Of a DNA stretch of 64,000 nucleotides, positions 34,507 through 42,412 are shown one piece after another. A program made the position numbers and the translations under genes. The stretch's first letter is position 1. The number at the start of each line of letters is the position of its first letter. Below the pieces are notes generated by a model. The model made no database searches. It saw nothing but the letters and a program-made list of their open reading frames with translations, and was not told the origin of the DNA. The DNA comes from an uncultured Acidimicrobiales bacterium (GTDB taxonomy: Bacteria > Actinomycetota > Acidimicrobiia > Acidimicrobiales > SZUA-35), in assembly GCA_937922785.1 (NCBI GenBank), contig CALAJQ010000020.1, forward strand, positions 1 to 64,000, read 5' to 3'.

Positions 34507-35120
34507 GATCTGTCCTGTCGTGAAGCTTCGTTCAGTTTCGCCTTGAGCAAGTCAAGACATCGACGCCGGGTGGGGCCGATGCTGCCGCGTTTGATATCCA
34601 ACATGTCCGCCACCTCGTCATATGAAAGCGGGGGGTCAGTTAAGAGCAGTCGTAATAGTGCCTGGCAGGATTCGCCAAGTTCGCCAAACGCCTGCCACAA
34701 CTGGGCATCGCGTTCAGAGTCGAGCATGTGTTGATCTAGTTCCACCGAAGACGGTTCCAGCTCGATCTCATGTTCGGGGCGTTCGCGATCAGCCAGCTTG
34801 AGCAGTCGGTAGCACTCGCGGCGCGCAGTTGTTGCCAGCCATGCACCCAACCGTTCTGGGTCTCGAACGTTGGTTAGCTGCTCTGCCAGTTTCAGCCAGG
34901 TTGTCTGATGGGCGTCGGCCTGAGACTGAGGATCGAGCTGATGGAAACCGCGAACCACGTGCCAGACCAGGCGGGTGAATTGGTCAACTAGGTCTTCCCA
35001 GGCGTCCTGATCGTTCTTGAGTGCCCGGGCGACCAGCGACGACGTATCCGGGACATCCATCGATGTGATTGTAGTCATCTGGGGTCCATGCCTCCTCGTC
35101 ACCTCAGTAGAGGGCGACAT
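34503..35120 (-). CDS. ECF-like sigma-70 family RNA polymerase sigma factor
   Basis: 205 residues, or 191 if the ATG at 35078 is used. Region 2 spans about 30-100 (DAWEDLVDQFTRLVWHVVR ... DAHQTTWLKLAEQL). Region 4 spans about 140-195 (LSYDEVADMLDIKRGSIGPTRRRCLDLLK), the GSIGPTRRR recognition helix being typical of a subgroup found next to CHAT genes in actinobacteria. It is co-translated with the 150-residue partner. The linker is acidic (EHEIELEPSSVELDQH). Confidence 0.87.
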   Translation of the reverse strand: MSPSTEVTRRHGPQMTTITSMDVPDTSSLVARALKNDQDAWEDLVDQFTRLVWHVVRGFHQLDPQSQADAHQTTWLKLAEQLTNVRDPERLGAWLATTARRECYRLLKLADRERPEHEIELEPSSVELDQHMLDSERDAQLWQAFGELGESCQALLRLLLTDPPLSYDEVADMLDIKRGSIGPTRRRCLDLLKAKLNEASRQDRS

Positions 35121-35321
35121 ACAGCGTCAGATACAACAAATCTGGGGACAGGCCTGGCTCACCTCCGTTGGCTCAACTCGCCCTTGTGAGATCGACCCTG
35201 TTTGTTATGTGTGAGTGTTTGGCGTACCTTCGATTCCTGTTAGTGGCGTGAGTGTCTTCGAGAGACGGCTGCTGCGATCTGAGTCTCTCCGAAATCGCAT
35301 CCAATCAACGGACCACATCAC

Positions 35322-37070
35322 ATGAAACTCAGAGTGCTTTGCCTAGCGCTGTCGCTGGTCGCGTCAGCCTGCCTTACAAACCCCGAGACCGGGGCCGAAT
35401 TCGGGGAGAGCCCAAGCCCTAGCCAGTCGGGCAAGCCACTAGTGGAGGACCGTTCATCGGCCCCGACGGCACCCGCACCGATCAGGCTGCCGGCGTTTGC
35501 CCTGCACCACCAAGACCAAAATCAGTACCAAGTGAGGTCAACGACTCACAGCCCCAACTCGACGACGGTCGAGATCTTTGTTGCCAAAGGCCGAAGCGGA
35601 CTGCTACTTCGGCGCCACCTGGAGTTTGCGCTCGACGTCGATGGCAAAGGTTTCGTCAAAGGCGAAACCGAGCTGCCTTGGATCTTTGAGAACTATGAGA
35701 CTTTGTGGGTTGAGTTTCCGATCGAGACAACTCTTGACTCGGCTTTAACGCTTCAAATTGCAATAGAGGAGGAGAATGCCGAGCTGCGCATCAGCCGATC
35801 GGTGCCTACGCTTCCCGACCAAATCGATCCTCTAACCGAACCCTTGCCCCACGGCACTCAGTACTTTGGTCCAGCCACCTTCGAACTTCGATCCGTCGCG
35901 TTTGGCGAGTCATCCACAACAGCTCACATATTTGCTGCAAATCAGACTGGGCTACCGCTGGGAATCTGGTTCGACTCAAGAATTATTGATGACCTTGGGA
36001 ACGAGTACATGATGATGCTTAGCTCGGCCGGAGAGTACTTCTCAGCCGAAGCGACTACTGGTGTTGACATTTCCGCGTCCTTTGCCGGGCGAATCCATCC
36101 TGATGCAACCGAACTATCGCTGATCATTGACGACCCGTTTAGCCCCCTGGAAATCAAGAACTTGCGGCTTGACATGGCCAAGAAGCTTGTTCCCCCTATG
36201 CCATCGGAAGGTCAGTTTGAAGGCGAGCTGACGATCGAACCTAGCGATCTTTTGGTGAGAGGCGGCGCCGTCAGCTTCGGGCCCAATTCGACAGCTGTGG
36301 AGCTAGAGATCACGAACAGCTCCTCACCCTCGATCTCGGGCTACGCGGAGATCTGGCTAGAAGATGACCTAGGCAATCGACACGTGATGATTCTGTCCGA
36401 GGAAATTGAAAGCGCTGGCGACTTTCAGAAGGTCGAAGTTGGCACATCAGTGAGCGGGGTCTACAGCTTCGCCGGTCGTGTGAGTCCCAACGCCAAGCGG
36501 CTTCGCCTGATGGCTAAGCACTACTGGAGGCCCCCAGTGGTGGTTTCGGAGATAACGCTCAATCGCGTCGGCCAAGCGTTGGCGCCCGAACCGGTCCTGA
36601 TAAGGCGCTTTAGTCGGTATGTCCCAGTCTCGTTCGGTGAGAGCACTGCCACCTCGACCCTATTGGAGGCGCTTGCTGCCGAGGTCGATGAAGGCGTAGT
36701 TCAGCTTGAGTTGCCTGACGATGTGCTGTTCGAGTTTGCAAAGTCGGACCTATCAGCCGAGGGAAGAGCGGTCCTGGCTGATGTCGCTGAGTTGCTCGCC
36801 GGGTCGCCTGAGTCGACCGTGTCGATTACTGGCCATACCGACGGAATCGGAACGGTTGAGGCAAACCTTGTGCTGTCACTTGACCGAGCTGAAAGTGTCC
36901 GGCGCCATCTTGTCGAGATTCACCGCATCGATGCCAGCCGACTGACTGTTGACGGACTTGGCGAGAGTCAGCCGATCGCCAGCGAGTTCGACGCGTCCGG
37001 TGCTGACTCACCCTTAGGTCGTGCCAGGAACAGAAGGACCGAAATCAGAATCGATGGCTTCGACGAGTAG
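35322..37070 (+). CDS. Lipoprotein with C-terminal OmpA-like peptidoglycan-binding domain
   Basis: 582 residues. The signal sequence ends in a lipobox (LVASAC, Cys17), so the protein should be lipid-anchored. A Ser/Pro-rich linker and three similar beta-sandwich repeats (about 75-160, 175-285 and 300-420, each with a VSFGPNSTAVELEITN-like strand) precede an OmpA domain (about 460-582) with TGHTDGIG, NLVLSLDRAESVRRHL and GRARNRRTEIRI, including the Asp/Arg residues that bind diaminopimelate. It probably links membrane and cell wall. Confidence 0.87.
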   Translation: MKLRVLCLALSLVASACLTNPETGAEFGESPSPSQSGKPLVEDRSSAPTAPAPIRLPAFALHHQDQNQYQVRSTTHSPNSTTVEIFVAKGRSGLLLRRHLEFALDVDGKGFVKGETELPWIFENYETLWVEFPIETTLDSALTLQIAIEEENAELRISRSVPTLPDQIDPLTEPLPHGTQYFGPATFELRSVAFGESSTTAHIFAANQTGLPLGIWFDSRIIDDLGNEYMMMLSSAGEYFSAEATTGVDISASFAGRIHPDATELSLIIDDPFSPLEIKNLRLDMAKKLVPPMPSEGQFEGELTIEPSDLLVRGGAVSFGPNSTAVELEITNSSSPSISGYAEIWLEDDLGNRHVMILSEEIESAGDFQKVEVGTSVSGVYSFAGRVSPNAKRLRLMAKHYWRPPVVVSEITLNRVGQALAPEPVLIRRFSRYVPVSFGESTATSTLLEALAAEVDEGVVQLELPDDVLFEFAKSDLSAEGRAVLADVAELLAGSPESTVSITGHTDGIGTVEANLVLSLDRAESVRRHLVEIHRIDASRLTVDGLGESQPIASEFDASGADSPLGRARNRRTEIRIDGFDE

Positions 37071-37181
37071 CGGCTCGCCCGGCTGACCGGCCTGCTATTC
37101 GATAAGGACTTTGAACACTAAGGGTTCGCCGTCGACCCAAGTGCCCGTCGTGGTTATCGAGCCCGCCATGAGACTTTCATG

Positions 37182-38849
37182 TCATTCGTCCAGTCGGCAA
37201 AAGCAAGATGAGGTAACTGCAACATCGGCGCCAGCCGAAGCGGTCTCTAGTTGGGCCGCTATTTCGGCGGCTTCGGCGGTTCGCCCCAGAAGTTCACAAC
37301 ACTCGCGGTACCCGTGTAGCGCCCACACGTTTCCTGGATGTTGGGATGGTCGAACCAGCGTGTCGTCCAAGCCGAGGTCTGCCCGGTAAACCTCGGCCGC
37401 TTGTTCGACGTGACCTTGTTCTAAGAGAAGGGCACCCAACGCATGCCGGGGAGGCTGCATCCAGGTCCACGGCTCGCTGTAGTTAAGCTCGTCATACAAC
37501 TTCACGCAGCGACGCAAATGAGCGAAGGCTTGGTCGTAGTTCTCTCGGCGGTATTCAAGCTCGCCGGCCAACATCGCCTCGCCAACTTTCAGCACATCAC
37601 GGCTTTCGTTGTTGAATACCTTCCGCTCTTCGGGCACTCGGAGGAACGCTTTGTTGAACAGCTCTTGTTGTTTCGCAGCGGCGTGAACGTCGCCGATGGC
37701 CGAGTAGGCAACACCTTTGGCGTAACGCCATAGCGCGGTGGTTACGCAGAACAACTGCTGATCGTCAGGCATTGGCTCGTCGATTATCTCCTGCCATTTC
37801 CCGAACCGGATGTAGACGTGAACCTTCATCCCGTAGAACGCTTCGAGGTAATTCGCTAGGAATTCGTTGTCGTGGTTTAGAGCCTCCAGGGTTAGGCAAT
37901 CCCAAATCTGATTGCCGGCATCCAGAGCTTCTTGGTACCGGCCAAGGAACATGGCCGAATACATCTGGAAGTGGATGTTGTGCAGCATGTAAATGGAGTA
38001 GACGCCAACTTCGGGGTTGACCTCCATGTACTTTTCATCAGCCACAACCGCTTCAATGTTGGCCTGCAGCGAATCCTCAAACTGACCACACAACACATAT
38101 AGGTGAGAGGGCATGTGGACCAGGTGAGCGGCGTCTGGAATCAAGGTTCGCAAGATGTCGGCTTCGGGTAGGCCAGCCTCTGGAGTTGGTGACATCTCAA
38201 GCGCGTGGATCTTCAAGTGGAGGAGGCCTGGGTGGGGAGGTCGGCCGTCTGCTGCCGCACGATCGATGGCTCCAGTAATCAGCTCAATCGCTTCGACCGT
38301 CAATGCGCCCTCAGCTGGAACCCGATTCTCTAGATCCCACAGGCGCCACGGCGTTCGACACATCAGTGCGTCCGCCGCCAAGGCCACAACGTCATCGTCG
38401 TCGGCAAACCTAGTCACCACCGAGCGCATGGCGTCGGCGTAGGCATCGTCCCAAGCAGCAAACACTTCGAGGTCTTCATTAGCTGGAGATTGGCAGCGGT
38501 AAGAATACGCGTCGATCAAGGCTTGTTCGGCAGGGGAGGCGTGTGCGGTTCGTTGCTGTGCATTGGAAATGAAGCCGTGCACCTTTGCGTTGACGTGCTC
38601 TCTAACGTCGGGAGGCATTCGGTCCCACGGGCCGTTGTAGTAAGGGCCCAATGAATAGGCCAATCCCCAGTACCCGATGGCGCATTCGGGATCGTGCTGG
38701 ACCACTTGTTCGAAGCATCGATGCGCTTCTTCGCGAGAAAACGCGTATGACCAATTGAGCCCTCGGTCGAACCAGATCTGAGCTTCGGTCGACTTAGTTG
38801 AGATCTGGCGACTGTGGGTTCCGAGATCGAACTCATAGTTATCTGTCAA
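37182..38849 (-). CDS. Tetratricopeptide-repeat protein
   Basis: 555 residues from a TTG preceded by GGGGGA. It is all-helical, with TPR motifs spread through it, for example AHRCFEQVVQHDPECAIGYWGLAYSLGP near the N-terminus and AFAHLRRCVKLYDELNYSE near the C-terminus. The middle has HLVHMPSHLYVLCGQFEDSL and IHFQMYSAMFLGRYQEAL. Soluble; related proteins are annotated only as TPR proteins. It ends in a small Cys pair (SSCFC). A role cannot be assigned. Confidence 0.8.
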   Translation of the reverse strand: MTDNYEFDLGTHSRQISTKSTEAQIWFDRGLNWSYAFSREEAHRCFEQVVQHDPECAIGYWGLAYSLGPYYNGPWDRMPPDVREHVNAKVHGFISNAQQRTAHASPAEQALIDAYSYRCQSPANEDLEVFAAWDDAYADAMRSVVTRFADDDDVVALAADALMCRTPWRLWDLENRVPAEGALTVEAIELITGAIDRAAADGRPPHPGLLHLKIHALEMSPTPEAGLPEADILRTLIPDAAHLVHMPSHLYVLCGQFEDSLQANIEAVVADEKYMEVNPEVGVYSIYMLHNIHFQMYSAMFLGRYQEALDAGNQIWDCLTLEALNHDNEFLANYLEAFYGMKVHVYIRFGKWQEIIDEPMPDDQQLFCVTTALWRYAKGVAYSAIGDVHAAAKQQELFNKAFLRVPEERKVFNNESRDVLKVGEAMLAGELEYRRENYDQAFAHLRRCVKLYDELNYSEPWTWMQPPRHALGALLLEQGHVEQAAEVYRADLGLDDTLVRPSQHPGNVWALHGYRECCELLGRTAEAAEIAAQLETASAGADVAVTSSCFCRLDE

Positions 38850-38938
38850 TTCATCCCCCGAACCAAACCCATGACCCAGAGACTAGAACGAGCCGTCCCG
38901 GATGCACGAAGTGGTACGCGAATGTAGGATCGCGAGGC

Positions 38939-40708
38939 ATGGGGATCTGGAAGACCATTGCCGGCACTGACGACCAATGGGTTGGTCATGATTCCAGCGA
39001 GCGGTTCCCGGTGTACACCCGTGGCAACGCTGGTGAGGTTTACCCGAACGTGTTCACTCCGCTCAGTTTCTCAATTGCGGCCGAGGCCGGTGAGCGAGCG
39101 ATGCGCGCAGCTGTTCTAACCAGTGGGCTGGTGCGTCCAGAAGAACTAGACGCTTTGCCGGTAACGACGGCCGTCGGCAGCGGCGTTTTAGGCGGCTACG
39201 CCTACCTCAACTTGAGCATCCAGCGCCTCGCATCCTCACGGTTTCCTGGGGGTAAAGCTAGCGATGCTGATGTCGCTTTTCTAGGGATCGGCGAGGACCC
39301 GCCGCCGCATGAGATGGCAGATGAACGCAACATCCGGGCCAGCCTTGCCGGGCTGCGCTTTGTTTGGAAGACAGCCCGAACCGAAGCCATTCCCAAGCTC
39401 GCCGAGGACCAGAAGCGGGTTGATGCCTTCCTTGCCGCAATGCCTGACGTAGCTACTGCAACCGATGCTGAACTGGTCAAGTCCTCAACTGAGGACTTAG
39501 TGCCCCTGTTCGCAGATCTGTTCGAAACCCACTTAAAGGTTTCATTCTCGGCTGGGCTCATGATCAACGTTCTCGGCAACCTGTGCGAACAGTTGCTGGA
39601 CGATGAGCTTCTCGGAGTGCGCCTACTTGCTGGCTTAGGTGATGTTGATTCCGCTGCTCCGTCACTTGCGATGTGGACTCTTGCGAAGTCGATCAACTTA
39701 GATGCAGCGGTAGCCGCCCACTTCGATGCTGGCATCAATGGCTTAGAAGGCAGACTTGAGGCTGACCCTGCCGCAGAACGCTTTCGCCGGGACTTCGCCG
39801 ACTTCATTGATCAGTTCGGATCCAGGGGACCCAACGAATGGGATACAGCTTTCGACACATGGGAAACCCAGCCAAAACTGGCGTTGACGCTGATTGACCG
39901 GATGCGGGCCACCGATGCAAGCCACGACCCCGCCGCGCAGCTAAAGCGACTGGCGGCTGATCGAGTTGTGTTGGAAGCCGAGACTATGAGCCGCATCAAG
40001 GCACCGCTTCGGCCGATCTTCAAACGAGTTCTGGGCGCCGCCCGCCTCTACTCTCAGGGTCGCGAGCGGGCCAAGACCACTGTTGTTCGGGCCATTCACG
40101 GGTCTCGGCTTCGGGCGTAGGAACTTGACCGGAGGCTGGTAGCCCGAGCACAGGCTGACGGCGTCACTGCTGCGGCCAAGGGCGACATGTGGTTCTTGGT
40201 CGATACCGAATTGGATGACTACATAGCCAGTCCGGCGTCGTTTGCGGCCATCATCGCCGATCGCCGCCGGGTTCATGCCGCGCTAAGTGAGCGGATTCCA
40301 CCGTTCTTCTTGGCCGGTCAGGCCCCGCCGCTGGATGAGTGGGAGCGCAGGGACGCAATTCTCGATTCGGTCGACGAGGGCGAGGTCCTAACTGGGCTGC
40401 CCGGCTGTCTTGGCGTGGCTAGAGGGCGTGCTCGAGTCGTAACTGACCCAGCGGACCCTCGCGGGTTGGAGCCTGGCGACGTCTTGATTGCTCCGATAAC
40501 TGACCCAAGCTGGACCCCCCTTTTTGTGCCAGCGGAGGCGGTAGTGGTGGACGTGGGTGCAGTGATGAGTCACGCCGTCATTGTCAGCCGAGAGTTAGGT
40601 ATTCCATGTGCTGTCTCGGTGACAGATGCAACAAGGAAGATCCCCGACGGTGCAATTATCGAAGTTGACGGATCAACCGGAACCGTCACGGTGATATCGC
40701 TGCCCTGA
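38939..40708 (+). pseudogene. PEP-utilising enzyme-like gene interrupted by an in-frame amber codon
   Basis: From the ATG at 38939 the frame codes 393 residues to TAG at 40118-40120, then continues open in the same frame with clear coding sense (ELDRRLVARAQADGV, then DMWFLVDTELDDYI) to 40708. The downstream part is a PEP-utiliser mobile (swivelling) domain with the phospho-His545 motif VGAVMSHAVIVSRELGIPCAV. The upstream part is the helical region usually fused to it in actinobacterial proteins of about 580 residues. One substitution separates the two halves. It could be a true nonsense mutation, an assembly error or stop-codon read-through. Confidence 0.75.
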
Positions 40709-40724
40709 CGCGGTGCCAACAGCT

Positions 40725-41396
40725 CTAGCCCGGGGTTTGGTATTGGTAGAACGCAGTGGCAAGCAGGTCAGTTGGATCGCCCGTCCAGTCAAGGGCCTTG
40801 GCGTCAGCCTGGGTCCGGCGCCCGGTGACATTTCGCAAGAAGTCAACGGGGCTGACCGTCAGGGTCAACTGTCTACTCCCAGCGCTCGCCGGGCGAACGC
40901 CTGCGTCGACCAGTTCTACCGTCAGCGCAATGTCGAGCTTGTCGGCTGCTCGCTCTTGCAAGATTTCAAGATAACGCTCAGCGGCAGCAATGGTTCCCGG
41001 CGTCTTCTCATCAATGGGAAGATCGAGTGCTTCGGCAATGTCATGATGGTGAACCGCCAAGTCGGCAACGAGGGCTGTTGCGAACGCTGGCTCGCCAATG
41101 GCGTGCTCAGCGAAAGCGGGCCCGTTAGCTTCCCACTCGTCGCAGATTTCAGCGAGAGTCTTGTCGGCCCTATCGCCAACCTGGCGAGCGGTAGCCTCTG
41201 GCGAGCCATACGGCGGTGGCACGTCCGAAAGCGCTTCAGTCACTAGCCCGCTGAGATGGGCCGCCACATCCTTCACAGTCCAGTCCGGACACGTCGGCAC
41301 GATTGTGGCTGCTTGGTCGGCGTCAAGAGATCGAAGCTGGCCGATCAGGTCGGTCCGCCCGGCTGCATAGAGATCGTGTGAGTCATTGTTTGCCAT
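40725..41396 (-). CDS. Mycothiol-dependent maleylpyruvate isomerase-fold protein
   Basis: 223 residues. The DinB-like four-helix N-terminus has the metal-binding His motifs CPDWTVKDVAAHLSGL and DLAVHHHDIAEAL, characteristic of the TIGR03083/MDMPI actinobacterial family. A C-terminal SCP2-like region (about 130-223) completes the fold. Members are thiol-transfer enzymes that use mycothiol; the substrate here is unknown. It converges with the PEP-utiliser gene. Confidence 0.85.
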   Translation of the reverse strand: MANNDSHDLYAAGRTDLIGQLRSLDADQAATIVPTCPDWTVKDVAAHLSGLVTEALSDVPPPYGSPEATARQVGDRADKTLAEICDEWEANGPAFAEHAIGEPAFATALVADLAVHHHDIAEALDLPIDEKTPGTIAAAERYLEILQERAADKLDIALTVELVDAGVRPASAGSRQLTLTVSPVDFLRNVTGRRTQADAKALDWTGDPTDLLATAFYQYQTPG

Positions 41397-41514
41397 CCTG
41401 GTGACTCTACTCGCTCAACTTTGGGCGACTATCTCGATAGTTGTCTGGAGTTCCAACCACTGGGCGGATGGAAGTCCAGACAGCTTTGTTGATTGACTGT
41501 GAGCTCGGCCGGAG

Positions 41515-42039
41515 TTAGCTGCTCCTGATGGTTTCGAGGACGGCCAGGAAGTCTTCGGTCGGCAGCGCGCCTACTTGGCGGGTCATTACGCCGTCGTTGA
41601 TGAAGACGTACGCCGGTTGGGCGGTGATGCCAAAGGCGACCCAGATCTGCCCGCTTAGGTCGGCGATGTGTTCGAAGCCGTCTAGCTGATAGTCCGAAAC
41701 GAACTCGCCAATGGCTGACGCCTCGTCTTGACCGGCGATGCCGATGAACCGAACGTCGTCACCAAACTCTGCTTGAGCCGCTGCGACCGCAGGGGCAACT
41801 CGTTGGCAATGCGGTCACCAGGGCGCCCAAAACCAAAGTACGGCATCCTGTTCGATCACTTCGGCAAGGTCCACCTGGCCGCCGTCGATCGTGTTGACGA
41901 TCGAGTTGGATTCGGCTGCCGGTGCGGTTGCGGGTGCGGTCTCTTCAGGCGCTTGTTCAGCAACCGACTCAGTCCCGCTGCCAGCGCAACCACCGAAAAG
42001 TGCGGCTATCAAGATGGCGCCTAGGAACCGCTTTCGCAT
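41515..42039 (-). CDS. Thioredoxin-like lipoprotein with UGA at the first redox Cys (candidate selenoprotein)
   Basis: From the ATG at 42039 the protein begins MRKRFLGAILIAALFGGCAG, a lipoprotein signal with lipobox Cys. After an Ala/Glu/Pro linker comes the thioredoxin fold: LWFWAPW, then codon 75 is TGA (41815-41817), then PHC (Cys78). The frame continues open for another 99 codons to TAA at 41515 and reads as a full TlpA/thioredoxin domain (RVAPAV, VRFIGIAGQDE, FGITAQPAYVFIND with the cis-Pro, then QVGALPTEDFL). UGA stands exactly where the first Cys of CxxC is expected, giving UxxC. A stem-loop starts at the UGA. If UGA is only a stop, the product is a 74-residue stub lacking the fold. 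Confidence 0.8.
41785..41816 (-). promoter_or_regulatory. SECIS-like stem-loop immediately after the in-frame UGA
   Basis: On the messenger, GACCGCA (starting at the second base of UGA) pairs perfectly with UGCGGUC. Inside, CAA can pair with UUG around a CGAG loop. The apical loop lies about 13 nt beyond the UGA and has a G in its first two positions, close to the bacterial SECIS pattern, though slightly short of the usual 16-37 nt distance. Confidence 0.5.
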
Positions 42040-42054
42040 AAGCCACAAATTCTA

Positions 42055-42100
42055 GGGGTCAAGTCTCAAAAGTAGCTAGGTTCCGCTTTCTGTGGATAAC
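42055..42100. repeat. 46-bp dispersed repeat, copy A (ends in a DnaA-box sequence)
   Basis: GGGGTCAAGTCTCAAA, 20 variable bases, then TGTGGATAAC. Copy B at 52087-52132 has identical ends with the same spacing. TGTGGATAA is the reverse complement of the DnaA-box consensus TTATCCACA. This copy lies just upstream of the thioredoxin-like gene. Confidence 0.65.
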
Positions 42101-42130
42101 CGATACGCACCCTGGCGTCGCGTAATTCCG

Positions 42131-42159
42131 TTGACAGGGTTTTCGAGGTCGCCCACACT
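42131..42159 (+). promoter_or_regulatory. Candidate sigma-70 promoter for the EF-Tu gene
   Basis: TTGACA (42131-42136), a 17-bp spacer, then CACACT (42154-42159). The -35 is consensus and the -10 is weak. It would start transcription near 42166 and give a leader of about 245 nt before the EF-Tu ATG. Confidence 0.4.
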
Positions 42160-42244
42160 GAGTTCATGCGCGACACGCTGTTTTTCTCCAACTTGAGATT
42201 CTCTGCTGAGTCTCTGTTTGTCGCGCTTTCGGGCGAACGGACCT

Positions 42245-42393
42245 GACCCTTTCCCGCCTCGTTTCGGAGCCCTGGGAAAGGGTCCCGACAACGAGTGATC
42301 GACGCGCAGCCAACCACGGACGCGAAGGGTTCCGAAACCGAGGCAACACAAGTTGCCTCGTGCCATGATGTGCGCGCCAACCGGGCGCGCACA
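42245..42393 (+). promoter_or_regulatory. Structured leader of the EF-Tu gene with competing hairpins
   Basis: Perfect stems: GACCCTTTCCC (42245-42255) with GGGAAAGGGTC (42274-42284); CGAGGCAAC (42339-42347) with GTTGCCTCG (42352-42360), loop ACAA; GTGCGCGCC (42370-42378) with GGCGCGCAC (42384-42392). In addition GCCTCGTTTCGG in the first loop can pair with CCGAAACCGAGGC (42332-42344), which would disrupt the second hairpin. The last hairpin ends seven bases before the Shine-Dalgarno GGAAGGAG. The alternatives suggest attenuation or translational control. Confidence 0.6.
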
Positions 42394-42412
42394 GAATCGG
42401 AAGGAGAAGACC

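Noticed and set aside
37095-37169. 24-codon minus-strand frame (MAGSITTTGTWVDGEPLVFKV...) right after the TPR gene stop
   Set aside because: It reads like plausible protein and follows the TPR gene by 12 bases, but is too short and has no clear ribosome site or family. It may be a leftover of a longer gene.
38798-38938. Upstream extension of the PEP-utiliser frame
   Set aside because: It overlaps the start of the divergent TPR gene and does not read as protein; ATG 38939 begins the conserved part.
40118-41817. Idea that the genome reads TAG or TGA generally as sense codons
   Set aside because: Many intact genes in the window end in TAG or TGA at the expected length, so there is no global code change. 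The UGA case needs a local signal.
42245-42393. tRNA gene upstream of EF-Tu
   Set aside because: Hairpins are strong, but no acceptor, T-arm GTTCRA motif or cloverleaf can be drawn.
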